Of a stretch of 64,000 nucleotides of DNA, positions 46,717 to 58,202 are shown piece after piece (position 1 is the stretch's first letter; each line of letters opens with the position of its first letter). Below the pieces are notes generated by a model. That model worked only from the letters and a program-made list of their open reading frames with translations, ran no database searches and was not told the DNA's origin. The DNA comes from an uncultured Clostridia bacterium (GTDB lineage: Bacteria > Bacillota > Clostridia > Oscillospirales > Ruminococcaceae): NCBI GenBank assembly GCA_944386455.1, contig CALXBC010000006.1, positions 1 to 64,000 of the forward strand. The letters are read 5' to 3'. The position numbers and the translations under genes are program-made.

Positions 46717-46950
46717 ATGAAAACCACGACTATCATGCTCAACACGATCAATGATGTGAAACAGTTTGTCAACACCGTTGCAAAATATGAATTTGATGTA
46801 GACCTGGTTTCCGGCCGGTATGCAATCGATGCGAAGTCTATCATGGGTATTTTCAGTCTTGATCTTTCCAAGCCGATCAAGCTGGAGGCACATACCGATG
46901 ATGTTGGCAGCTTTTTTGATGAAATCAAGCCTTTTATTGTTGAAAAGTAA
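46717..46950 (+). CDS. HPr-like protein without the active-site histidine
   Basis: 77 residues with the HPr fold pattern: DLVSGRYAIDAKSIMGIFSL at residues 28-47 equals the HPr segment around Ser46. The usual loop with the phosphorylated His15 (xxHARPA) is replaced by LNTINDVKQFV, so it cannot take part in PTS phosphotransfer in the normal way. Ser39, Ser45 or nearby may still matter for regulation. AGGAGG lies 9 nt before the ATG. Confidence 0.8.
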   Translation: MKTTTIMLNTINDVKQFVNTVAKYEFDVDLVSGRYAIDAKSIMGIFSLDLSKPIKLEAHTDDVGSFFDEIKPFIVEK

Positions 46951-46963
46951 AATCTCAACTGCC

Positions 46964-46994
46964 AAAACCGCCCGGCTTCTGCCGGGCGGTTTTA
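46964..46994. terminator. Terminator, first copy of a 31-bp direct repeat
   Basis: AAAACCGCCCGGC and GCCGGGCGGTTTT form a 13-bp stem with a TTCT loop. The identical 31 bp stand again at 47215-47245, on the other side of repeat element B. Confidence 0.85.
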
Positions 46995-47214
46995 GTCTGT
47001 CGAAAAACGATAAAAAATAAAAAATCTTCACGCAGGCGGACATGCGCCGCCGGAGTGACACCTTGAGAAAAAGCCGGCGGTGAGCAGAGACAAAGTCTCC
47101 TGCGGAGCCGGCTTTTGACTGAAAAGGGGGAGTCGGGGGAAAAACGCAGAACAAGGCTTTGCCGCAGTGATTGTGTTTGTCCCTCGAGAGCGTATCGAAA
47201 AAGTCGATACGCTC
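46995..47214 (-). repeat. Structured 220-bp repeat element, copy B
   Basis: Reads on the minus strand in the same order as copy A. The end hairpin is GAGCGTATCGA/TCGATACGCTC, where GTGTCGA of copy A has changed with its partner. The middle stem AGCCGGC/GCCGGCT differs from copy A (AACCGGC/GCCGGTT) by a compensated pair. It is flanked exactly by the 31-bp terminator repeats. Confidence 0.85.
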
Positions 47215-47245
47215 AAAACCGCCCGGCTTCTGCCGGGCGGTTTTA
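47215..47245. terminator. Terminator, second copy of the 31-bp direct repeat
   Basis: Identical to 46964-46994. The -35 region of the addB promoter begins 2 bp after it. Confidence 0.8.
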
Positions 47246-47246
47246 T

Positions 47247-47275
47247 TTGTATATCCGGTTCTGATATGATATAAT
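47247..47275 (+). promoter_or_regulatory. Promoter of addBA
   Basis: TTGTAT at 47247-47252, 17 bp, TATAAT at 47270-47275. Confidence 0.65.
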
Positions 47276-47310
47276 GAAAAAAACAGTCGAAAGCGGAGGT
47301 CGTGGGCATA

Positions 47311-50300
47311 ATGCTGAATTTTATTTTGGGCCGTGCAGGCAGCGGAAAATCTACCTTTATGATGCAGCAGATGAAGGCGCTGCTGGAACAGACAGAGCTT
47401 GAGATTATGTTATTGGTCCCGGAACAGTTTTCCTTTGAAACGGAGCGGAACATCTACCGCAGTTTTCGCGGACGGGATGTCCGCCGTATTGAGGTCGTCA
47501 GTTTTATGCGGCTTGCCAACAGCATATTCCGTCGATATGGAGGTCTGGCAGGCGAATATGCAGATGCATCGGACAAAACGATTCTCATGAGTCTGGCATT
47601 AGACCAGCTCAAAGATGCTCTGAAGGTTTACGGAAAAACATCAAATATATCGCTCACACGCAGCATGCTGGAAGCTGTGGACGAGTTCAAGACCTGGGGG
47701 GTTGTGCCGCAGCAGCTGGAGCAGGCGGCCGGACAGCTCTCCGACGGACTGCTTAAGGACAAGCTGTCGGAGCTGTCCATGATCTATTCTGCTTATGAAG
47801 GCATCTTGGGCAGGCTTTATCTGGACCCGCTGGACGATATTGCGCGGGCCGGCCGCATCTTGGAAACCCATCCTTATTTTGCAGGAAAAGCGCTCTTTAT
47901 TGATGAGTTTGACGGCTTCACCGCCAATGAAGCAGGGATTCTGCGTGCGGCGCTCCGTCAGGCAGAAAACGTGACGGTTTCTCTTTGCATGCCATCCGCA
48001 GGAGTGGGAGCGGCAGAACTGTTTGCTCCCGTTGCCGGGACTTATCACAAGCTGATCAGGCTTGCCAAAGAGAACGGCGCCGCTGTGTCAGTCCCCGTTA
48101 CGATGGAGCCCGGCAAACGGTTCGTCTGTGCAGAACTTGCGCATCTGGAGCAGAACATTCTGTCTTCCCACATCGAGCAATATCAGGGAGAATGCAGAGC
48201 AGTTCGCTTATTTGCTGCTCCCAATGAATTTGAAGAAGCAGAATTTGTGCTGGCGACTGTGAAAAAGCTGGTTCAGGAAGACGGCTACCGCTATCGGGAC
48301 ATTGTTGTTACCGCGCGGGATTTGGAGCCTTATCAGGAAACCCTGAAAAACGGATTTGCGCACTACGACATTCCGTTTTATATGGACATGCTGTCTCCGG
48401 TGACGGAAAAAGCACTGATCCGCTTTGTCGAAAGTCTGCTGAAAACTGCGGCAGGAGGCTGTACCATTGCGGATGTCCTGTCGCTGCTCAAATGCGGTCT
48501 GCTGGATTATTCAGCCGAGGATGTTGCACGATTTGAAAATTATGTTTATACCTGGGACATCAAGGGGAGCGCGCTGCATAAGGAATTTACCGCCCATCCA
48601 CGCGGATATGAGGTGAATTTTACTCAAGCGGACGGAGAAGAGCTTGCTTTTGTCAACCACATCCGCGCGACGCTGGCGGATGCGGCCGAACGGCTGAAAA
48701 AGCTGGATGATCAAGCAAACGGAAAGGAAATCAGTACCGCTGTTTACACATTGCTGGAAGAACTGCATGTAAAGGAAAATGTCCGAAAGGCGGCAGGAAT
48801 TTTGTCTCAGGCAGGGCAGGAGATGCTTGCGGACGAAACTGTCCAGATATGGGATGTCCTGATGGAGATTCTGGATTCTCTTGCAAAAGCACTGGATGGA
48901 GCAGTCCCGCTGAAACGGTATCTGGAGCTGTACCAGCTGGTAGCTGCCAACTATCAGGTGGGCGCCATTCCGCAGCAGCTTGACGCAGTGACGGTCGGCT
49001 CTTCCGAACGGATCCGCACTGCGAATCCGCGCGCGGTTTTCGTACTGGGTGCCAATGATGGGATTTTTCCCTATGTTCCAACCGCGCAGGGGCTGCTGAC
49101 CGACCAGGAAAAGACAGAATTATCCCGGCTTGAAATCGAGCTGTCCCGCAATACGGAAGATATGATTTTACAGGAGCGCTTTCTGGCATATAAGGCTTTG
49201 ACAGGCGCATCTGAACGGTTATATCTTTCCTGGCGTCGGGCGGATGTGTCGGGAAAGCCGGTGTCTGCTTCTTTTTTGACTGACCAGATAGAGTCAATGT
49301 TTACCAGGCAGTGCCGGATTTCTTCTGAGGAGTTGGACGGCCTTTACTACTGCCGTTCTGGACAAACGGCGTTTTCCCAGTTTGCTGCAAGCTTTGGCAC
49401 GGACACGCCGCTGCGCAGTACGCTGGAGCAGTTCCTGAGGGAGCGCGGATACGGTGACAGAATCCAAAAGCTATATCAAATGCTATACCGCAGGGGGTAT
49501 CATCTGGAAAACAAAGAGGCGGCCATGCAGCTGTTCGGCAGGGAGATGCAATTGTCTGCCACGCGGTTTGAGGATTATCACAAATGCCGGTTTTTGTATT
49601 TCTGCAAAAACGGACTTCGGGCTTATCCCAGAAAAAAGGCGGAACTGAACCGTCTGGAGACCGGGACGCTGATCCATGACGTGCTTTATGAGGTGATGTC
49701 GGATCCGATGCATCCGTTGTCTGAACTGTCAGACCCGGCGCTGAAAAAAGTGATCAGGAGACTGCTTGACGCCTACATCGAAGAGAAAATGGGCGGAGCG
49801 GCAGATAAAACAAAACGTTTTTTATATCTTTATCATCGGCTGAATCAAACCTTGTTTCAGATCCTTTCCCACTTGCGGGAGGAGGCGCGGCAGAGCAGCT
49901 TTATTCCCACTGACTTTGAGCTGCCGGTCGGACACGGAAAAGCGGTGGACGCCCTGGAAGTGACGGCACCTGACGGAACCAGACTGTGGGTTGAGGGAAA
50001 AATTGATCGTGTGGATACCTACGAAAAAAACGGTGTGAAATATGTTCGGATCATCGACTATAAGTCGGGTGGAAAAGAATTTGCTCTGGATGATGTGGTT
50101 TATGGGCTCAATATGCAGATGCTGATTTATCTGTTTGCGGTCTGGAACACCCGCACCGGCAAGTATAAGGGGAGCATGCCTGCGGGTATCCTGTACATGC
50201 CTGCCAACCGCGCGGACGGAGCGCTGCCGCGGGACGCCGATGCCGACAGCATCGCAGCCGAAACCAGAAAAGTATACCGGATGAACGGGCTGGTGCTGGA

Positions 50301-50727
50301 CGATGAAGAGATCCTGGATGCGATGGATCATGGGATCAGCGGCGTTTTTATTCCTGTCAGGCGGCTGACAAACGAAAAAAAGCTCATGGATGATAACGGG
50401 GAAGAACAGATTGTGAAATATCGTGCCGGCTCGTCTATTGCCTCGTTGTCTCAGCTGGGCGAGCTGAAGCGGTACACCGAAAAGCTGCTGGGCGACATGG
50501 CGGCCGAGCTGCATAACGGGGAGATCGCCGCGCTGCCGCTGGCAAACGGAAATAAGCTGCCATGCGATTACTGTGATTACCGGGCGGTCTGCGGGCGGCA
50601 GGAGGACGATCCTGCACGGGAAAAGCAAAGCTTTGACAAGCCGGCCGATATTTATCGTAAAATAGAGGAGTCGTTTGAGGATGGAAAAAAGACAATGGAC
50701 CAGGGAACAGGCGCTTGCGATCTGTGA
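47311..50727 (+). CDS. addB: ATP-dependent helicase/nuclease subunit B
   Basis: 1138 residues from ATG 47311 (GGAGG 11 nt before; a GTG at 47302 is too close). Walker A GRAGSGKST is at residues 7-15. The C-terminal nuclease has the IDYKSGGKEF motif near 905, and the iron-sulfur cysteines appear as YHKCRFLYFC (about 755-765) and CDYCDYRAVC near 1088. With AddA it resects double-strand breaks for RecA. The addA start lies inside its last 47 bp. Confidence 0.95.
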   Translation: MLNFILGRAGSGKSTFMMQQMKALLEQTELEIMLLVPEQFSFETERNIYRSFRGRDVRRIEVVSFMRLANSIFRRYGGLAGEYADASDKTILMSLALDQLKDALKVYGKTSNISLTRSMLEAVDEFKTWGVVPQQLEQAAGQLSDGLLKDKLSELSMIYSAYEGILGRLYLDPLDDIARAGRILETHPYFAGKALFIDEFDGFTANEAGILRAALRQAENVTVSLCMPSAGVGAAELFAPVAGTYHKLIRLAKENGAAVSVPVTMEPGKRFVCAELAHLEQNILSSHIEQYQGECRAVRLFAAPNEFEEAEFVLATVKKLVQEDGYRYRDIVVTARDLEPYQETLKNGFAHYDIPFYMDMLSPVTEKALIRFVESLLKTAAGGCTIADVLSLLKCGLLDYSAEDVARFENYVYTWDIKGSALHKEFTAHPRGYEVNFTQADGEELAFVNHIRATLADAAERLKKLDDQANGKEISTAVYTLLEELHVKENVRKAAGILSQAGQEMLADETVQIWDVLMEILDSLAKALDGAVPLKRYLELYQLVAANYQVGAIPQQLDAVTVGSSERIRTANPRAVFVLGANDGIFPYVPTAQGLLTDQEKTELSRLEIELSRNTEDMILQERFLAYKALTGASERLYLSWRRADVSGKPVSASFLTDQIESMFTRQCRISSEELDGLYYCRSGQTAFSQFAASFGTDTPLRSTLEQFLRERGYGDRIQKLYQMLYRRGYHLENKEAAMQLFGREMQLSATRFEDYHKCRFLYFCKNGLRAYPRKKAELNRLETGTLIHDVLYEVMSDPMHPLSELSDPALKKVIRRLLDAYIEEKMGGAADKTKRFLYLYHRLNQTLFQILSHLREEARQSSFIPTDFELPVGHGKAVDALEVTAPDGTRLWVEGKIDRVDTYEKNGVKYVRIIDYKSGGKEFALDDVVYGLNMQMLIYLFAVWNTRTGKYKGSMPAGILYMPANRADGALPRDADADSIAAETRKVYRMNGLVLDDEEILDAMDHGISGVFIPVRRLTNEKKLMDDNGEEQIVKYRAGSSIASLSQLGELKRYTEKLLGDMAAELHNGEIAALPLANGNKLPCDYCDYRAVCGRQEDDPAREKQSFDKPADIYRKIEESFEDGKKTMDQGTGACDL

Positions 50728-53700
50728 CACCCGCGGGACACTGCTGCTTTCTGCGGCGGCAGGAAGCGGCAAAACCGCTGTTTTAGTGGAGCGGGTGCTG
50801 CGGATGCTTACCAGAAAAAAGAATCCGGTTCCGGCAGACCGCCTGCTGATTGCCACTTTTTCTCTGGAAGCTGCCAAGGAACTTCGTCGCAGGCTGGACA
50901 AGGGGCTTGGCGCATTGCTTCAGAACGATCCCGGGAACGGGCTTTACCGCCGTCAGCAGCTTTTGCTCCAAAAGGCGGATATTTCCACCATCAGCGCTTT
51001 TTGCGGGCGTCTCGCCAGAGAGCATTTTCAGGAGCTTGAACTGTCGTCGGACTTTCGCATTGCAGAAAATGAAGAGCTGTCGGATCTTCGGACAGATGTG
51101 ATGGATGAAGTGCTGGAGGAACAGTATCAGAACGAAGCGGATTTTGCGCATCTGGTAGAATTTCTGTGTGGTAAAGACGATGAAAAACTGGGACAGGTCA
51201 TTTCTGAAATTTATGAGTTCATCCGTTCGCTGCCGTTTGGCTTCCGCTGGCTGGACGAACGGCTGGCAGATTATCAAACCGATGCTCCGGTGCTGCAAAC
51301 GGCATGGGGACAGGTGCTTGCAGAGAATGCCAAAGAGACGCTGGAATATGCCGGAAAACTCCTGCGGGACGCGGTGTGCTTGATGGAAAAAGACGAAAAG
51401 ATCGCAGCGGCGTATCAGGATGGCTATCTGGCCGCCGTGCAGCTGCTTTCGGACATCCGCCGCATATTGGATAACGGTGACTGGGATGCATTTTATTTTG
51501 CGGTGCGGGATTTCAAGCTTCCGCCCGTCAGGCAGCTGCGCGGCTATAAGGGGCATCCGCTGAAGGAACGGGTCAGCGGGATGCGGGATGATGTCAAAAA
51601 GAAGATGGAAAAGCTCGCCGGACAGTTGGCAGGGACAGAGTCGGATTTTGCGGAAGACAGGAAAACGCTTTATCCGATGATTCGGATATTGTTTGATACT
51701 GTCAAGCTGTTTGAACTGCGGTTTTCTGCTGCAAAGCGGGAGAAAAACATTGCGGATTTTTCCGATTTGGAGCATTTCGCCCTGCGGCTTTTGGTTGAGG
51801 AAACGCCGGATGGATTTGTGCGAACGCCGCTGGCAAAACAGCTTTCTGAGGAATATGACGCGTTGCTGATCGATGAGTATCAGGACACAAACGGTGTCCA
51901 GGACGCGATGTTCATGGCCCTTTCAAGAGATGAGAACAATCTGTTTCTGGTCGGAGATGTCAAGCAGAGTATCTATCGTTTCCGGCAGGCAATGCCCGAA
52001 ATCTTTTTAAAAAAGCGGGAAGAATATGCGCGGTATGACCGAAAGCACTATCCCGCTGCGCTGATTCTGGGACGGAATTTCCGCAGCCGCAGATCGGTGA
52101 CCGATACTGTCAATTATCTGTTTGGCCAGCTGATGAGCAGAGAGCTTGGCGAGATCGATTATAACGCTGACGAAGAGCTGGTGCCCGGCGCGGATTATGC
52201 AGAGACCGGCGGTGCAGATGCGGCGGAGTTTCATGTGATCGACAAAGCAGGGGAAAAATATCCCGAAAAGGATGCTGTTTATGAAGCGCGGTATATCGCC
52301 GGACTGGTCCGGCGAATGCTGGATGAGGGATATCGGGTAAAGGATGGAGACGAAATGCGTCCCTGCCGGCCGGGTGACTTTTGCATTTTGCTGCGTGCCC
52401 AAAAAAATAAGGCATCCGTTTATGCACAGGCACTCAATCTTGCGGGTATCATGACATGGGCGGATACCGACGGTGCATTTCTGGGCTCGCGGGAGGTCTC
52501 GGCGCTGCTGAGTCTGCTGCAGGCAATCGACAATCCGCTTGCAGATATTCCGCTGCTTGCGGCAATGCTGTCGCCGATGTTTTCTTTTACTGCAGACGAT
52601 TTGGCTGCCATTCGTCTGGAAAGCCCTGATGGCTCTTTTTATCTGGCGCTGAATGACTGTGCCAGAAATGGAAATCAAAAATGTACGGCTTTTTTGGAAA
52701 AGCTGTCGGATTACCGACAGCTGGCGGCAGTGCTGCAAACTGACCGTCTGATTGATTATCTGCTGGACGACACCGATTTCATGGATATTTTGCAGGTCAT
52801 GCCGGATGCGTCCCAACGCCGTTCCAATATCCGTCTGTTTCGCAGCTATGCGGTGCAGTATGGCAAAGCCGGCTTTTCGGGGCTGTCGGGCTTTCTGCGG
52901 CTGATTGCACGGATGCAGGAAAAAAATATGGATATGAAAAGTGCAAGCCGACCGCCGGACGGCGAAGACACGGTACGGATCATGAGCATTCACGCATCCA
53001 AGGGCTTGGAATTTCCGATCTGTATTGTTGCAGACTGCGGAAAAGGCTTCAATCTGCAGGATTTATACACCAACGGACTGAATTCGCGTCTGGGTTTTTC
53101 TATGAGGGTGCGAAAGCCCGAGCAACTCAAGCAGTATACCAATGTTCCGTTTGAAGCAGTCAAGCTGGAAAATGAGCGGCTGATGAAATCAGAAGAAATG
53201 CGGATTTTGTATGTTGCGCTGACCCGTGCAAAGGAAAAGCTGATCATGACCATGACGACAGATGATTTGAAAAGCAGGATCGGATCGCTGCTTCCGGCTC
53301 TGGGAGAAAAGCAGAAGCTGCCGCACTATGCGGTGCGCAGCGTACGTTCCTTTGGTGATTGGCTGATGATGGCGATGCTGCGCAATCCTGATGCAGAGCC
53401 GCTTTGGCAAACCGCAGGACAGAGCAGGGAATATACCCTGCGCTGCGACAGTCCTATTCGTGTGTCTGTTGTCCCCCCTCCGAAAGAAGCAATTGCTTCA
53501 GAGCAGGAAGAACGTCATTTTGTACAGTCCGCGGACGCCATGCTTTATGATAGGCTGAAGCAGCAGGCGGACTACTGTTATCCCTATGAAGAAGAAGCGA
53601 GACTGCCTTCCAAGCTGTCGGTTACCCAGATCACATCGCTGCAAACCGGAGAATCGCGCATCAGCCTGTCTGCTCCCCGCTTTTTGCAGGAGGAAGTCAT

Positions 53701-54202
53701 GACCGGAGCAGAAAAAGGAACGGCAGTCCATACCTTCCTCCAGTTTGCAGATTTTGACCAGTGCCGCACAGACTTGGCAGCAGAAGTCAAGCGGATGGTG
53801 GACAAGCAGTTTATTACACCGATGCAGGGAGAAGCCCTCAGAATGGACAAGCTGGAAGCATTTTTTCGTTCTCCGGTCTGTGATTTGATTTTGGGGGCGC
53901 AGCATGCCTATCGGGAATATAAGTTTATGTATGAGATCCCTGCAAAGGAGTTGTACGAGGATGCTGCAGGCGAGGAAACCATTCTGGTACAGGGAATTGC
54001 GGACTGTGTTGTGGAAAACACGGATGGAATCGTCATTGTAGATTATAAGACCGACCAGGTGTCCTCGCCCGAAATCCTGATTCAGCGGTATGCACCTCAG
54101 CTTTCTCTGTACCGCCGTGCCATTTCTCAGCAGTTTCAAAAGCCGGTCGAGCGGTGCGTGATCTATTCGGTCGAGCTGGAGCAGGAGATCGAGGTGTTGT
54201 AA
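50681..54202 (+). CDS. addA: ATP-dependent helicase/nuclease subunit A
   Basis: 1173 residues from ATG 50681, with GAGGAG before it. UvrD-type helicase motifs: LLSAAAGSGKTAVLVER (about 23-39), LLIDEYQDTN near 397, and MSIHASKGLEFPI near 767. The C-terminal RecB-type nuclease has the VDYKTDQVSS motif near 1120. Partner of AddB, overlapping its gene; both should be made in equal amounts. Confidence 0.95.
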   Translation: MEKRQWTREQALAICDTRGTLLLSAAAGSGKTAVLVERVLRMLTRKKNPVPADRLLIATFSLEAAKELRRRLDKGLGALLQNDPGNGLYRRQQLLLQKADISTISAFCGRLAREHFQELELSSDFRIAENEELSDLRTDVMDEVLEEQYQNEADFAHLVEFLCGKDDEKLGQVISEIYEFIRSLPFGFRWLDERLADYQTDAPVLQTAWGQVLAENAKETLEYAGKLLRDAVCLMEKDEKIAAAYQDGYLAAVQLLSDIRRILDNGDWDAFYFAVRDFKLPPVRQLRGYKGHPLKERVSGMRDDVKKKMEKLAGQLAGTESDFAEDRKTLYPMIRILFDTVKLFELRFSAAKREKNIADFSDLEHFALRLLVEETPDGFVRTPLAKQLSEEYDALLIDEYQDTNGVQDAMFMALSRDENNLFLVGDVKQSIYRFRQAMPEIFLKKREEYARYDRKHYPAALILGRNFRSRRSVTDTVNYLFGQLMSRELGEIDYNADEELVPGADYAETGGADAAEFHVIDKAGEKYPEKDAVYEARYIAGLVRRMLDEGYRVKDGDEMRPCRPGDFCILLRAQKNKASVYAQALNLAGIMTWADTDGAFLGSREVSALLSLLQAIDNPLADIPLLAAMLSPMFSFTADDLAAIRLESPDGSFYLALNDCARNGNQKCTAFLEKLSDYRQLAAVLQTDRLIDYLLDDTDFMDILQVMPDASQRRSNIRLFRSYAVQYGKAGFSGLSGFLRLIARMQEKNMDMKSASRPPDGEDTVRIMSIHASKGLEFPICIVADCGKGFNLQDLYTNGLNSRLGFSMRVRKPEQLKQYTNVPFEAVKLENERLMKSEEMRILYVALTRAKEKLIMTMTTDDLKSRIGSLLPALGEKQKLPHYAVRSVRSFGDWLMMAMLRNPDAEPLWQTAGQSREYTLRCDSPIRVSVVPPPKEAIASEQEERHFVQSADAMLYDRLKQQADYCYPYEEEARLPSKLSVTQITSLQTGESRISLSAPRFLQEEVMTGAEKGTAVHTFLQFADFDQCRTDLAAEVKRMVDKQFITPMQGEALRMDKLEAFFRSPVCDLILGAQHAYREYKFMYEIPAKELYEDAAGEETILVQGIADCVVENTDGIVIVDYKTDQVSSPEILIQRYAPQLSLYRRAISQQFQKPVERCVIYSVELEQEIEVL

Positions 54203-54546
54203 AAACGGAATAGTTTTGGGGTGATATGTATGGATGTCTCCGACATTGTCTTATATACTGCTATTGTTTTATCAAGACGTCATGGGAGTATATAAGAATG
54301 ATACACCATGCAAATCAAAAGCTGCTTTTGATCAAAGGATATGGCCTCCTCTCGTACAGTTGTTGTGTCGTAACTTAACTATAACCGATGAGGGCATATC
54401 CTTCATCCTTTTTTTACCCTACCTGTCCAACATCTATTGTACTCCTACAAATGCCATATGGGAAATTTTGTCTGATGGCTTGAGCAGTGATGGTTTCTGT
54501 GATATACTGAATACAATACTGCAGTTTATTTTTGGGGGTGGTTTTT
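54203..54546 (+). other. Intergenic region with a large terminator-like structure
   Basis: AAGGATATGGCCTC at 54335-54348 pairs with GAGGGCATATCCTT at 54390-54403, followed by CATCCTTTTTTT, so addBA transcription probably ends here. A smaller hairpin ATCAAAAGC/GCTTTTGAT lies just before it. An open frame at 54234-54560 passes through the structure and is not a convincing gene. Confidence 0.5.
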
Positions 54547-55095
54547 CTGGCAGACTCTAATATCACCAAACGGGCGTTGTCCACTGCACTGAAAGAATTG
54601 ATGGAAAACGAGCCGTTTTCCAAAATCAGCGTCGGCGATATCTGCGAGAAATGCGAGATGAACCGCAAAAGCTTTTATTATCACTTCAGGGACAAATATG
54701 ATCTGGTCAGCTGGATTTATGATACAGAATGTATCGCGGCGCTGCGGCAAAAGGAATGCAGCTCCGGCTGGGAAATGCTGGAAGAGTTAAGTGCATATTT
54801 TTATGAGAACCGCAGCTTTTACCGCAAAATTTTAGATATAGATGGTCAAAACTCCTTTTCGGAATATTTTCGGGAGATGATGGCTTCTGTCATTTCCGAG
54901 GATATGGAAGAGTCCTTTGGACAGGGTGAGACGTCTGCCTTTTATGTAAATTTTTATGCCGACGCGTTTCTCTGTGCGGTCAAACGGTGGCTGCTCGACA
55001 AAGATTGCATCCCGGCTGAACGGTTTTCCGCTTTGCTCAAAAGCTGCCTGCTCGATGCTTCGGATGCCATTGTGCGGCGGTTTTCGGAGCAGTAA
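54547..55095 (+). CDS. TetR family regulator, DhaS-like
   Basis: About 182 residues. ADSNITKRALSTALKELM starts the helix-turn-helix domain, with ISVGDICEKCEMNRKSFYYHF at residues about 22-42 as its core; the C-terminal part matches the DhaS-type sensor domain. The family usually begins M-ADSNITKRAL, and here that position is a CTG at 54547, 6 nt after GGGGGTGG. TTG 54532 and GTG 54538 are in frame but lie within that ribosome site. The target and ligand are unknown. Confidence 0.8.
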   Translation: MADSNITKRALSTALKELMENEPFSKISVGDICEKCEMNRKSFYYHFRDKYDLVSWIYDTECIAALRQKECSSGWEMLEELSAYFYENRSFYRKILDIDGQNSFSEYFREMMASVISEDMEESFGQGETSAFYVNFYADAFLCAVKRWLLDKDCIPAERFSALLKSCLLDASDAIVRRFSEQ

Positions 55096-55130
55096 CATGA
55101 TCATGTTTTGAAGGGCAGGGGGAATGTGTG

Positions 55131-55799
55131 ATGAAATTTGATGTGAAACAAATGCAGAACTGGAATTGCTACGCTTATTATGCGGAGGATGTTCCGGCTG
55201 AGTATTGGGATTATTTCAGGGACGATCTATGGTGGCAGCTTGGAAACGGATTTATCAAAACCTTTGATAATGTTGAGGATTTTTCCTATTGCGCTGCGAA
55301 TTTTTCCAAATACGGGGAAATTTCCATGAAGCAGCAGCTGAAAATTCTTCCTGCCCCCTGGAGGAAGGCACTGGAACGATTGATCCCCGAAATGAAGGCA
55401 TGCGGCGTCAGCTGGTATCTTCATGGCAGCACAGCGATGGCTTTATGGGGGATCGCCGTCCAGCCAAAGGACATCAACGTCGTTATCCCAAATTATTCTG
55501 ACTATGAGACTGTGAGAACGCATTTTTACAAGATGGCAGTCAAACCGTTTCAGCGCTGTGACAACTGGGTAGCCAGCGGCCTCGGAACCATTTTTCTGGA
55601 AGCGAATATAGGCTTTTCTTTTGGAAACTGGGAACTAGAGCCTTATCAAATCGAAAAGCACCCTACAGTTATTTTTCAGGGAGAACGGCTTTTTGTTTCC
55701 TCATTGCCGATGCTGAAGGAGGACAACGAGCGGTTTGGACGGCCTGAGCGAGTGAAACTGATCCAAAAACGAATGGAAGAGCTTTCACATGGGAAGTAG
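55131..55799 (+). CDS. Nucleotidyltransferase-like protein
   Basis: 222 residues from ATG 55131, 9 nt after GGGGG. Residues about 88-115 (CGVSWYLHGSTAMALWGIAV, then PKDINVVIP) look like the G-S strand and Asp motif of the MNT or aminoglycoside-nucleotidyltransferase fold. SKYGEISMKQQLKIL comes before it. The second catalytic acidic residue is not obvious. Function unknown. It lies 35 bp after the TetR gene and may be its target. Confidence 0.6.
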   Translation: MKFDVKQMQNWNCYAYYAEDVPAEYWDYFRDDLWWQLGNGFIKTFDNVEDFSYCAANFSKYGEISMKQQLKILPAPWRKALERLIPEMKACGVSWYLHGSTAMALWGIAVQPKDINVVIPNYSDYETVRTHFYKMAVKPFQRCDNWVASGLGTIFLEANIGFSFGNWELEPYQIEKHPTVIFQGERLFVSSLPMLKEDNERFGRPERVKLIQKRMEELSHGK

Positions 55800-55830
55800 G
55801 ATTCCTCTGCTCAAGCATTGTGTATCAACA

Positions 55831-55877
55831 AAAAAATCACTCGAAGGAGCGTAGTGCTTTCCTTCGAGTGATTTTTT
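55831..55877. terminator. Bidirectional terminator
   Basis: AAAAAATCACTCGAAGG at 55831-55847 and its exact complement at 55861-55877 lie between the convergent nucleotidyltransferase-like and groEL genes. Confidence 0.9.
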
Positions 55878-55889
55878 GTAAGGGCAGGA

Positions 55890-57560
<1,671 letters not shown>

Positions 57561-57566
57561 TTATAT

Positions 57567-57863
<297 letters not shown>

Positions 57864-57887
57864 CTAAAATAAATTTCGTGTCAATCG

Positions 57888-57914
57888 TTAGCACTCTTTT
57901 TGTCTGAGTGCTAA
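57888..57914 (-). promoter_or_regulatory. CIRCE operator (HrcA)
   Basis: TTAGCACTC, 9 nt, GAGTGCTAA: a perfect CIRCE inverted repeat just downstream of the promoter. HrcA should repress groES-groEL when unfolded protein is low. Confidence 0.97.
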
Positions 57915-57922
57915 CGATTATT

Positions 57923-57951
57923 ATTGTATCTGTTTTTTTGTTAAAAATCAA
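57923..57951 (-). promoter_or_regulatory. Promoter of groES-groEL
   Basis: On the minus strand TTGATT (57951-57946), 17 bp, TACAAT (57928-57923), followed by CIRCE near the transcription start. Confidence 0.8.
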
Positions 57952-58135
57952 GGATATAAATGTTAATAAACTGTTATCGTTGAAAGAGACAGGCAAAATG
58001 CTGAAAAAAGTCATGTTTTATGATGGTTTTCATGTATTTTGCGGCGGTTGTCACTGAACGAAAAATGTGGTAACATATAATTGAACATATTTGTAAATTC
58101 AATGATGCCATGGGACATTTGTGTGATGACTTTGG

Positions 58136-58165
58136 ATTGATATTCTGAAAGCAAACAGGATATAA
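58136..58165 (+). promoter_or_regulatory. Promoter of degV
   Basis: TTGATA, 18 bp, TATAAT within this interval, about 40 bp before the degV ATG. Confidence 0.55.
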
Positions 58166-58202
58166 TAGAAACATAGCATCCGAAAGAAAGGAAAACGTAA
58201 AG

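Noticed and set aside
46964-47245. The two 31-bp repeats as a short CRISPR array
   Set aside because: Only two repeats, spaced 220 bp, and the repeat is a terminator; the spacer is a dispersed element.
50783-51775. Minus-strand open frame of 330 codons inside addA
   Set aside because: Antisense to AddA helicase sequence; no family resemblance.
54234-54560. Possible 108-codon gene between addA and the TetR gene
   Set aside because: It runs through a large terminator-like hairpin, and the product does not look like a real protein.
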